From NCBI GenBank assembly GCA_003978375.1, contig QNZW01000164.1, positions 1 through 18,795 on the forward strand: a DNA stretch of 18,795 nucleotides, read 5' to 3'. Under the pieces are notes generated by a model. That model saw only the letters and a list, made by a program, of their open reading frames with translations. It did no database searches and had not been told where the DNA came from. Shown here in pieces: positions 1 through 8,600 of the stretch (positions are counted from its first letter, which is position 1; every line of letters starts with the position of its first letter). A program made the translations under genes and the position numbers. Source of the stretch: Sulfurovum sp. GTDB taxonomy: Bacteria; Campylobacterota; Campylobacteria; Campylobacterales; Sulfurovaceae.

Positions 1-150
1 ATAATACCCTTTTATTTCAGAAAAATGAGGTGCAGATGGCTTACGAATCTCTCCATGGCATGATATACAATTACCATAAAAAAGCATTCTATTCTCATTA
101 GCCGATAGACTACTTAAAAGTAGCATAATTAGCAATATGACTTTTTTCAT
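1..150 (-). CDS. c-type cytochrome, N-terminal part (cut by window edge)
   Basis: Reading leftwards from the ATG at 150 gives 50 codons with no stop before the window ends. The protein begins with a Sec signal peptide (MKKVILLIMLLLSSLSA, likely cleaved after residue 17), followed by NCISCHGE, a CxxCH haem-attachment motif with C28, C31 and H32. This is the pattern of a small periplasmic monohaem cytochrome c carrying electrons in respiration. A good ribosome binding site (GGAAGGG) lies just upstream of the ATG. The start lies 41 bases inside the 3' end of the preceding lipoprotein gene, so the two are probably co-transcribed. The distal methionine ligand and the rest of the fold are outside the window, so the class of cytochrome cannot be told. 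Confidence 0.8.
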   Translation of the reverse strand, partial: MKKVILLIMLLLSSLSANENRMLFYGNCISCHGEIRKPSAPHFSEIKGYY

Positions 151-571
151 TTTTCCCTTCCGATGCATTTAAAATATCTTTTTTCAACGTAGCAAATCCC
201 TCTTCTACATCGTCACTATCTACATTATTTAAAAGGTCAATGTAGTAGCTGTACTCCATAGTAAACCCTTTTCTAACTTCCAATTTCAAAAAACTTTTAG
301 GAAATTTTCCCAAGCTCTGTCCTGAAGCATTGTATCCACTATTGCAGACAATGTCTTTTTTGTAAGAGAGTGTAAGCTGATGAGGGCAATTGCCTTTAAA
401 GGTATAAAGTTTCTTTAGGGTAGCATCAAATTTTTTCTCATTCTCTAACGGATTTAGTTTCAAACAACTCATGGGAAGTTGCACATTAGTATCCATAAAG
501 ATAACAGGTTTTCGTTTCTCTTCACAAGCTGTGAGAAGCAGTAAAGTCATAAAAAACACGGTACTTTTCAT
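110..571 (-). CDS. small lipoprotein of unknown function
   Basis: The 153-residue product starts with a classic lipoprotein signal: a short basic start, a hydrophobic run and the lipobox LTAC, with C16 as the lipidated residue. It should be anchored in a membrane facing the periplasm, and would be a substrate of the Lgt encoded in this same window. The mature part has three further cysteines (C36, C62, C76), which could form disulfides, and no CxxCH motif. I do not recognise a family. Its ATG overlaps the stop codon of the upstream flavin-reductase gene (TAATG), which suggests translational coupling, and its 3' end runs 41 bases into a cytochrome c gene. Membership in a redox operon is inferred from position only. 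Confidence 0.75.
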   Translation of the reverse strand: MKSTVFFMTLLLLTACEEKRKPVIFMDTNVQLPMSCLKLNPLENEKKFDATLKKLYTFKGNCPHQLTLSYKKDIVCNSGYNASGQSLGKFPKSFLKLEVRKGFTMEYSYYIDLLNNVDSDDVEEGFATLKKDILNASEGKNEKSHIANYATFK

Positions 572-1167
572 TAGGGTATCATAGGAGCCTCAATCTCATC
601 TCCTAAAAAAGCATAGCTTTTTCCTATGCGCGCTACAGGATTAAAAGCAATCGTCAGTCGTTCTTGATCTGTGATGACCTCATCATTCACAAACATCTTA
701 TGGACATTTAAAATCAAGGGTATTGTACTGCCACCACCCAAATCTATCTCTTGATTAAGTTCACAATAATATGCCACAGGTGCTGTTGCTATACGGGGAG
801 GAAAATCTGTATTCTCCTGTATCGTCTCGATATTAAATACCTTCGCTTCACTCTCTTCATGCACCAAGCCTTTAGAGGAGAGATGCATTTTTTCCAAATC
901 TTTTTCTTCCACCATACAAATCGTACATTTTTGATGTTTTCGAATATTAGCTAGTGTGTCTTTTGGTGTACCATCAGGTTTATGCCCTACCGAGATAAGT
1001 ACAGAAGCAGGTTCAGAAGACAAGCCGATAAAATAGGAAAAAGGGGCGATATTTACCACACCCTCATCTTCTGTCACCACCCATGCAATGGGTCTTGGGA
1101 TGATAGTTTGAGCCATAAGTTTATAGATTTCATTTACTTTTGTATCTTCGTTTAAGTCAAATAACAT
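571..1167 (-). CDS. flavin reductase-like, FMN-binding split-barrel protein
   Basis: This 198-residue cytoplasmic protein resembles the flavin reductase/flavoredoxin (DIM6/NTAB) family, which binds FMN in a split beta-barrel and passes electrons from NAD(P)H or protein donors. The telling stretch is near the N-terminus: IPRPIAWV (about residues 23-30), then VNIAPFSYF and LSSEP, the usual flavin-contact segment of this group. The length is normal for the family. A ribosome binding site AAGGAT precedes the ATG. It is the first gene of a minus-strand group continuing with a lipoprotein and a cytochrome c, and it starts from the divergent region shared with the metallopeptidase-like gene. The true substrate is unknown; members act as flavin reductases, flavoredoxins or oxidases. 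Confidence 0.8.
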   Translation of the reverse strand: MLFDLNEDTKVNEIYKLMAQTIIPRPIAWVVTEDEGVVNIAPFSYFIGLSSEPASVLISVGHKPDGTPKDTLANIRKHQKCTICMVEEKDLEKMHLSSKGLVHEESEAKVFNIETIQENTDFPPRIATAPVAYYCELNQEIDLGGGSTIPLILNVHKMFVNDEVITDQERLTIAFNPVARIGKSYAFLGDEIEAPMIP

Positions 1168-1446
1168 GTTTAATCCTTGATTATCCTATCCATAAAACAA
1201 CACACAAACAACGGAGCAGTAGTCTTAAATAGATTGTATTCTTATAAACCTTATACATACCAAAAAATGGTTTCCATCTATGAAAATACCAAACTGTACA
1301 AAATAATGGGGATAGTTTTCATCTTTACTTTAGCATCACCTCTTTAGACTAAAAATTTACTAAATCTAAAACATTCTCATTATTCTCTCATTTTTTTGTG
1401 TTACACTTTAAGATAAGATATAATTAAATAATAAGGGAATTATACT
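1168..1446. promoter_or_regulatory. divergent intergenic region, 279 bp
   Basis: This is the longest non-coding stretch in the window and separates the leftward flavin-reductase group from the rightward metallopeptidase-like gene. It is very AT-rich and I see no open frame with a credible ribosome binding site. It must hold promoters for both directions. A possible leftward -10 (TACAAT on the minus strand) lies at 1233-1238. A pair of related sequences, GGTTTCCATCTAT near 1269 and AGTTTTCATCTTT near 1314, and an ATGAAAA/TTTTCAT inverted pair (1280-1286 and 1316-1322) could be regulator sites. No rho-independent terminator was recognised. Confidence 0.5.
1397..1424 (+). promoter_or_regulatory. 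putative promoter of the metallopeptidase-like gene
   Basis: A perfect TATAAT -10 box lies at 1419-1424, about 22 bases before the ATG at 1447. A weak -35 (TTGTGT, 1397-1402) is 16 bases upstream, preceded by a T-run; weak -35 elements with upstream T-rich DNA are usual in Campylobacterota. Transcription would begin around 1431, giving a very short leader with an AAGGGAA-type ribosome binding site near 1433-1439. Confidence 0.5.
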
Positions 1447-4095
1447 ATGAAACAAATAATCATTATCTTCTTTTTCTTCATGTCTATGCTTATGGGGTCT
1501 GTCGTTGTACCTGACAATTACAAAATACATAAAGATACACAATTAAGCTATGTCTATTCAGATGAATATACACATATTGTACCTGCGTTAAAAACATACC
1601 AAAGTATGATTATGAAACAGTATGAAAAAGAGTTTGGTTATAGCTTTGATACCACCATGTATGTGGGATTGGCTTCTCTTAACAATCAAATAGCCAATGG
1701 TATGTCCACACCTTTGCCTTTTAATTCTCAGCTCTATTTTGGTGCAGGAGCATCAGCTATAGATTATTTTGCAAGTCCTTCTTGGTTAAAAACACTGGCT
1801 CTACACGAAAGTGCTCATAATTTTCAGCTTAATGCCAAAGAAGCAAAACATAGAAAATTTTTATACAAATGGTTTGGCAATAGCTTTTTTAATGTTATGG
1901 GTATTGCTTTTCTCACTTTACCTAATCTAGCAGAGAGTTCTTTGATGTTTGAAGGCAATGCAGTCATGAATGAATCTCGTTTTGGTAATGGAGGACGACT
2001 TTATAGTGGTTATGCACTTGCTACTGTTGTCTCTTTGGCAAAAGCCAATCAAATCACACCAGCCCTTGTCTATAACCCTGTACAAATCTTTCCCTATAGA
2101 GAAAGATTTTATTTAGTAGGTGGATTTTTCCAAAAATATTTAGTTAAAAAATATGGTATACAAAAGGTCAATGGCTATTTTAAGGCTCTCTCATCACATT
2201 TTTTTACCATTTTTACCAATAAGATACATCAAGCATATTTCGGTAAAGATTTTGAAACTTTACTCTCCGAGTTTGCCCAGGATATGAAGCAAACACATCA
2301 AGACTTTCACAAAACCAAAGGAACGCTTATCTCTAAAAGTCAACTTCTCAATCCAATGAATAGTGATAGCCATGAGATTGTGGCATTACACTCTGATTTA
2401 CGCAGTGCTCCCAAAATTATGCGTTACAACAAAAGCACAGGAAAACTCTCTTATAAAAAAGGAAATTGGCGTAGTGGAAAGGTGTTCAAAATTGATAATC
2501 GCTACTATACCCAAACCACAGCACATACGACACCAGGTAAAATAGAGATGGGACTCTATGACAATACACTTAGACAAAAAGTAAAAAGTGGTTCCAAAAT
2601 ATTCCAAGGAGCACTCCCCGATGGCAGGGCTGTTTATTTTGATATCAGCACTTCTATAGAATCACCTAAAATATTTATAGAGGGTACATTTTATGACACC
2701 AGTCACTCTTCTGTCTATGTAAGTACTAAAGGAGATTTGTATTATTTTAAACAAAAAGGAAAGACAAGAACGTTATATAAAAACAAAAAACCTCTCTACG
2801 CTTATAAAGGAAATTATGGCTTTGTTTGTGATGTAGATTCTAAAGGAGATATCTATTTTATCGCCAAAAGTGAGCATGGATCTACAGCATATATGTATGA
2901 TGGCAGTCATACCAAACGTGTAGCCAAAGGAGATGATGTTTTTGATTTAAAACTTATTACCTCAAGCAAAGCTTTGGTTGCAACAGTAGGTGCAAAAGGG
3001 TATGAATATAGACGTATTTCTTTAGAAAATACCTTAGCAGATGTTGTAAAAACAGACTACGCTTTAGAAGAAAAAAATACACCCATAACTTCTTATACTC
3101 ACCTCTTACAAAGCAACTCCACCTTAAAAACATCACCCTATAGTACACTAGGAGAACTGCACTATGCTTATACCTCTCAAAATGCTTTTTACACAAAAAA
3201 GGATGGCTTTTTGTATCAAGGCTCTGCATATTTTGCAGATCCTCTTATGCGAAACCAACTCTCTTTGTCTCTTAGCTATGAAGAGCATAGACAAATCTTA
3301 GGATTGACCTACAGCAATAGCACGTCTCTTTTAGAGTATGGTGTTACAGCTTACGGCGTACATCATAGTGATGATTTTGCAACCAAAGAAAGAGATTATG
3401 GCTATGGATTGTATGCACAATATCCTTTTTTGCAAACAGGATATTGGCAGGGGAATGTCAAACTTGAATATATCAAAAAGTATGATTCATTTTACAGAAT
3501 CCCTACCACATTAAGTATAAATCTTTCCAATAAAAAACAGTTTGGTTACAGTAAGCTTCCAAATAGCCTAAATCAAGTTGATGCATTTATCTCTGAAGAT
3601 AGAAAAGCATATAATTATGGTATTTCCTATACGTTTTTACAAGATATAGGATGGCAAAGTCGCATTGGACTCAATGCAGCTTATCTAAAAAGTTCTACCT
3701 CCAATCAAGCATTAGAAAAAGGCATACGCATCAGCGATGGATATGCTGATATTCAAGATGAATCTGCACAATTATATATGCCATCACTCAACACAACACT
3801 TTATGCAAAAGAAGCCAAAAAACTAGCACTAAGTCTTTACAAAACATTTGATACCCCTTTGTACTTTTTTACTTTTCCACTCTCATTGCATAGAGAAACA
3901 CTTTATGCAAAACAAACCTATTATGATTTTGATTTAGAAAAGGAAAACAGACAATACAATGAAACCACCATAGGCATAAACAGTGATCTTCTTTTACTCA
4001 ATAAATTAGATTTCAGTTTTACAATTGAAGGTATTTTCAATAAAGATGTAGAAGATACCAAACAAATAAAAATAGGATTCTCAAAAGATTTTTAA
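1447..4095 (+). CDS. exported HExxH metallopeptidase-like protein with propeller and outer-membrane barrel
   Basis: The 882-residue product begins with a signal peptide (about residues 1-18, ending near MLMGS). Residues 120-124 read HESAH, an HExxH zinc-binding motif followed by NFQ, and 45 residues later comes MFEGNAVMNES with E169, the usual place and setting for the third zinc ligand of gluzincin peptidases. Residues about 300-540 contain short repeated strands such as KIMRYN, GDLYYF and GDIYFI, suggesting a TolB/PD40-type beta-propeller. From about 590 to the end, alternating aromatic strands and a final phenylalanine (GFSKDF) look like an outer-membrane beta-barrel. I infer a surface-anchored or periplasm-facing peptidase; the substrate is unknown. 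It is a single-gene unit with its own promoter, and its stop codon overlaps that of the convergent gene at 4092. Confidence 0.7.
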   Translation: MKQIIIIFFFFMSMLMGSVVVPDNYKIHKDTQLSYVYSDEYTHIVPALKTYQSMIMKQYEKEFGYSFDTTMYVGLASLNNQIANGMSTPLPFNSQLYFGAGASAIDYFASPSWLKTLALHESAHNFQLNAKEAKHRKFLYKWFGNSFFNVMGIAFLTLPNLAESSLMFEGNAVMNESRFGNGGRLYSGYALATVVSLAKANQITPALVYNPVQIFPYRERFYLVGGFFQKYLVKKYGIQKVNGYFKALSSHFFTIFTNKIHQAYFGKDFETLLSEFAQDMKQTHQDFHKTKGTLISKSQLLNPMNSDSHEIVALHSDLRSAPKIMRYNKSTGKLSYKKGNWRSGKVFKIDNRYYTQTTAHTTPGKIEMGLYDNTLRQKVKSGSKIFQGALPDGRAVYFDISTSIESPKIFIEGTFYDTSHSSVYVSTKGDLYYFKQKGKTRTLYKNKKPLYAYKGNYGFVCDVDSKGDIYFIAKSEHGSTAYMYDGSHTKRVAKGDDVFDLKLITSSKALVATVGAKGYEYRRISLENTLADVVKTDYALEEKNTPITSYTHLLQSNSTLKTSPYSTLGELHYAYTSQNAFYTKKDGFLYQGSAYFADPLMRNQLSLSLSYEEHRQILGLTYSNSTSLLEYGVTAYGVHHSDDFATKERDYGYGLYAQYPFLQTGYWQGNVKLEYIKKYDSFYRIPTTLSINLSNKKQFGYSKLPNSLNQVDAFISEDRKAYNYGISYTFLQDIGWQSRIGLNAAYLKSSTSNQALEKGIRISDGYADIQDESAQLYMPSLNTTLYAKEAKKLALSLYKTFDTPLYFFTFPLSLHRETLYAKQTYYDFDLEKENRQYNETTIGINSDLLLLNKLDFSFTIEGIFNKDVEDTKQIKIGFSKDF

Positions 4096-5600
4096 ACTAA
4101 ACTCTCCAACACTCTAGCAGCAGTTCCTGTTTTTTTGTTGTGTGGTTGGTATAAATAGTTGTGGGCTTTTTCAGGTATATGCGTGGGTATATCTAAGGCT
4201 TCAAATTCTTCTTTTGCAGACTGTTTTGCTTTAAATAGAGCCATTTGCACACGACTATAAAAATTTGCAGCACCTTCGCCTGAGGTTTCTATACTCAAAA
4301 AATTGGCCGAGGGGAAACGGTTGGTTACGAGTGACTGCACACCATCACTCACAGCAGAGCTTGGCATACATCCAAAAGGTTTGACAGAAATTGTTAAATG
4401 AGAGAGATTTTCTTTGACTGATTCGATGAGATGCGCCACTTCTAAGTGTCCTTCTCCTCCTTCACAATCTAGCGTATAGTATGTTTTTGCCAATGTTGCT
4501 AACTTCTGCATATTTGGAATTTCATACGCATGTAATCCAATCGCTTTGGCATAGAGAGTAAAATAGGTTTTTACTGCTGTTTTTGCCAATACAAGCAATA
4601 GACGACTTTTCGTATTTGTAAAATCTATTTTTTTATCAGTCTCTTTGGTCAAATTTTCTTGTTTTTGCAATTTACGTTCTGCTTCCCAAATACTTAACAT
4701 AAGACGATTCATAATAGGCTGAGGAATACATTCTGCCCCTTCGGCTTCTAAAAATTTATGAAGATTATAGTTCCCGTCCCCCTCTGTCATCGCTGCCCAA
4801 AACTCACCCATAACAAGTACTTTGGCTTTAGGCTGAAGACGATTGAGCTTTACTGCTGAGAGTATATCACGACAAGACCACAATGTTTTTGTAAGATTTT
4901 TTTTATCTTCAAAAGCCTGAGAGATACGTAAACGACATACTTCTATCGCTTTATCTACTGCACCTGCCTCTATTTCATAAGGACGCATTCTATAGCCTAA
5001 GATATTGATAATATCTCCAATAATAACAGCTTTAATCAGTGTAATAAAAAATTTTGGGCTAAAATTAAGCAGTTGTTTTGCTTCATCCTCTCCTTGGAAA
5101 ATACCTTTATCATGCTCAAAAGAGGTAATACGAAATCCATCAAACCCTGCATCATGCAGTGCTTTTTTGTACTCAGTTATATACATTCCAAAACGACAAG
5201 GTCCACAACCACCTGCGGTTACATAAACATATTTTGCAACAATCTCTTTGTTGCTTAATCCTGTTGTATCTCGTAAATTTTGTAAATATTTAACAAGGTT
5301 TCCAACAGTAAAATAGGTAGGATTACACTGTCCACGGTTTCCAAAAGCTTTACCTGTTTGAAAAGATTTAAAATCAGGATTAGGCAGTGCTATAAAGTTT
5401 TCACCCAAAGAGCGTAATGCACTTTGTATAAGCTTGTCTTGTAAAATAGTAAGTCCCCCAAAAAGAAAAACTGTCTCTTCATTGGAGACATAGGTGATAG
5501 GATCTTTTGGTACATCTCTCCATTGCCTAGCCTCTTGCCCTAAAAAATTTAAATCTCCATTTTTATCTGTCATTTTAATGCTATTACATGTAATACTCAT
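4092..5600 (-). CDS. 2-hydroxyacyl-CoA dehydratase/HgdB-like iron-sulfur protein (separate C-terminal module)
   Basis: This 502-residue cytoplasmic protein matches the C-terminal module of the giant 'acyl-CoA dehydratase activase-related' proteins, in which two activator ATPase domains, DUF2229 and an HgdB-like part are usually one chain. Visible landmarks are FLFGGLTILQDKLI (about 46-58), FGNRGQCNPTYFTVGN with C92, AGGCGPCRFGMY with C132 and C135, and KPFGCMPSS with C411; C379 is another candidate. Such cysteines hold 4Fe-4S or double-cubane clusters in HgdB, BcrB/C and DCCP proteins. It begins one base after the stop of the upstream ATPase gene, with a strong AGGAGAT ribosome binding site, so equal co-expression is expected. 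The substrate is unknown. No companion CoA-transferase or beta-oxidation genes are nearby, which argues against a plain amino-acid fermentation role. Confidence 0.8.
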   Translation of the reverse strand: MSITCNSIKMTDKNGDLNFLGQEARQWRDVPKDPITYVSNEETVFLFGGLTILQDKLIQSALRSLGENFIALPNPDFKSFQTGKAFGNRGQCNPTYFTVGNLVKYLQNLRDTTGLSNKEIVAKYVYVTAGGCGPCRFGMYITEYKKALHDAGFDGFRITSFEHDKGIFQGEDEAKQLLNFSPKFFITLIKAVIIGDIINILGYRMRPYEIEAGAVDKAIEVCRLRISQAFEDKKNLTKTLWSCRDILSAVKLNRLQPKAKVLVMGEFWAAMTEGDGNYNLHKFLEAEGAECIPQPIMNRLMLSIWEAERKLQKQENLTKETDKKIDFTNTKSRLLLVLAKTAVKTYFTLYAKAIGLHAYEIPNMQKLATLAKTYYTLDCEGGEGHLEVAHLIESVKENLSHLTISVKPFGCMPSSAVSDGVQSLVTNRFPSANFLSIETSGEGAANFYSRVQMALFKAKQSAKEEFEALDIPTHIPEKAHNYLYQPHNKKTGTAARVLESLV

Positions 5601-5601
5601 C

Positions 5602-8600
5602 TTATATCTCCTCTAAAGGCTGGGCATTTTGTTTTACTGCTGTGTTTGTAGCCTCTTTTTGTCTTTGAAATGCTACCCCATTTAAGGTTTTTTTATATTG
5701 TTCTAGCGTATAAGCAAAGGTTTTTACCCGTATTTTAATAGACCCACCTGGTTTATTTGCATCGATATCATGCAGAGTCAAATGTGGTGTACGCGAAGCT
5801 CCCAATATTTTATCAATAATAGCATAGGTTGGAGCATCATGTCCACACTTAAAAGAGCTTAAATCAAGTACAGCAACATTAGGGTGACGTGCAGAAAATT
5901 TAGCCGCCCATACCTTTTGTGCAGAGTTGGTTGAATAATTTTCTGCCCATACATCACGAATATCATAGGCTGAACTGATATACCCCTCTGTAATTTCTTT
6001 ATCAAAATATTGTGATAAATAGGCTTCATCTTTGGGGATAGCACGCATAGAAAGTGTTTTAAAGCCTAAAGATTGGAACTCATCTAATACTTCATGGTTC
6101 ATCCCTGGATCTGAGTGATATGGACGACCAAGAAGTAAAATGACTACTTCATTATTGGCTACAGCTTCATCTAGTATAGCACGTCCTTCAGCCATGATAT
6201 CTGCATCATTTTTATCAAGTGCTTTCCATGCCTGTTCTACTGCCCAATTACTCTCATCTTCAGTGATTTTGAGTAATGTTTTCCACGTAGCAAAGAGTTG
6301 CTTTTTAAGTAACGCTTTATTGTCAAAATTGAGTGCATCTTCCACATACTTTATATTTTTTTCTTCAAAAAGATTTTTTTCTTTTGTAAACGCAGAATAG
6401 ACTACTTTGGGTGTACCAGCAATAATAGGACAAGAGGTTTGTCCCATGGTATGCTTCACATATCCTGGCAATTCTGTCACTGCAGGAAACCATAGATATT
6501 CAAAGGCTTTACGCGCAAATTTTTTCTCATAAAGTAAGGCATAGACATGAGATTGTGCCACTTTTGCAGGATAACATGAATCTACAGAACCATATTTCGC
6601 ACCTTCTAAATACATATCTTCATTGGAAAAATCAGAAAAAATAATATGGTTAGGACTGATCTCTAATGCTTCTAAATAGGTACGTAAAAATGGAGCAAGT
6701 GAATAGATATTGAGCACTTTAGGAATAGCAATTTTAAGTTTACGCCTATAGGCTTTATCTTCAGCTGAACTTACATTAAAATTTCTTGTAAGCATTTTAC
6801 GCAATGTTGGTCCCCATCCTCCAAGTGTCACTTTTACTTCTTGTTCAGTAATGGTTGTTTGTGCTGTAGGTGATTTTTCTAAAGTGTATGTAGACCTAAA
6901 GAGTTCAGTTGCCTCTTTTTTCACAAGATTTGGTATCTGTGTTTGTAACGCTTTTCGAGAATCTTTGAGGCTTTTAAGTGCTTCATGTGACTCTACAGTC
7001 CCCTCTTCACAAGCAAATCCCGCGATATAACGTACAGATTTAGAACTTGGTGTTTGTGTATCTATAAATGTACGTGAACATTGAATACTACAAAAGTGAC
7101 AACGAGTAGACTCATCTGTTTTTGATGTATAGGTCATCTGCAATGCTTCTTGCATACCACAAAAAGTCGCATACCCACGCTGTGCCACCACCTCTTTTGC
7201 TTCAATAGCAGCACCATATGCACCTGCTTCTCCTGGATGAGGATGCACATCTACTTTGGCATGGGGTACATTGGCTAGAATATAATCTACTTGTGCTTTA
7301 AGGGCTGCTTGATTGTATTGTGTACCTCCTTGAAGCACAAAGTGATCACCAAATGCGGCAAGGTTTGGAGCTTGTACAACATATTGCCATACATTTTTAG
7401 GTAAGACTTTAGAGATACCTGCAAAAAGCTCCTCTTTGCTGTAGCCCTCTTTTTGGAAATTTACCCTGTCTGTATCTAAAAAGACTGCACACCCATAGTT
7501 AAATTTAGGGGCTTGTTTGGCTGCAAATGCAACATCTGCAAATGATTCAACAGGTACCCCAAACTGTTTTGCCATCGATTGAAGTAGTGTGCCATTTCCT
7601 GCAGAACACTGGTTAGAAAGACGAAAGTTTTTCATCATGCCATTTTCCATAAAGAGTACTTTAATATCTTGTCCTCCAATGTCGCAAATGACATTAATAC
7701 TCTCTCCAAATACTTTTTGTGCAGATTTCATGTGTGCAATGGTCTCTATGATATTCGCATCAGCATGTAAAGCACCATGAAGCACATCTGCTGCATAACC
7801 CGTCACGCCTAATCCTTTAATATCATAATAGTCATGTGGATCTTCTGCTTTAATTTTTTCTAAAAGTTCTAACGTATCTTCTATGGGGTTCCCTCGTGAT
7901 AGTTGATAGACTTTTAGAAGAAGATCGCCATTTTCATCACATATTACAGCTTTAGAAGAGGTTGAGCCACCATCAATACCTAAAAAACACGTGGTCTTTT
8001 TTGTAAGTATAGGTGGCACAAAGGGTTTAATGGCATATTTCTCTTTAAAGGCTTGTAGCTCTTCTTGATTTGCTACAAGGGGAGTGTCGCTATTATCATT
8101 TTGTGTTGCGCCCCCTGTATCTACCAATGTCTTAAGCTGTATCAATCCTGTAAACGGTTTGTCATTGTTGGCTTCACCTTCACCAAAAATGACTGCACCT
8201 AACGCTGCATAGTATTGTGCATTTTCTGGTACATTGACCAATGCGTTGATATTGTTTTTATCATATTCAATCCCTCGTTCATCCCATATCTCAGAAATAC
8301 GCATACGCCAACACTCTTGCAAAAAAGGCAAATAGGTATTTGGTCCTCCAAGCAACAACACGTTTGGCATCAGTGTATTACCACGTGTAAGGACTGTAAG
8401 GTTTTGCATCACAATCGCATCTGCCAATGAATTCATAATCTCATCACTTGGGACAGATGTTTTGACCAAGTTTACAATATCTGTTTCAGCAAACACTCCA
8501 CATTTGGCTGCGACATGATGAAGTTTGTCTGTTTGAAATTTAAGCTTTTGGACATCTTTTGCTTCCATTCCTACTTTCATCGTACATTTTTCTATCGTGG

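Noticed and set aside
5595..5606. The split of the activase protein as a sequencing frameshift or broken gene
   Set aside because: The second part has its own ATG and a strong AGGAGAT ribosome binding site, the break falls at a domain linker, and both parts keep their conserved motifs, so a real two-gene arrangement is more likely.
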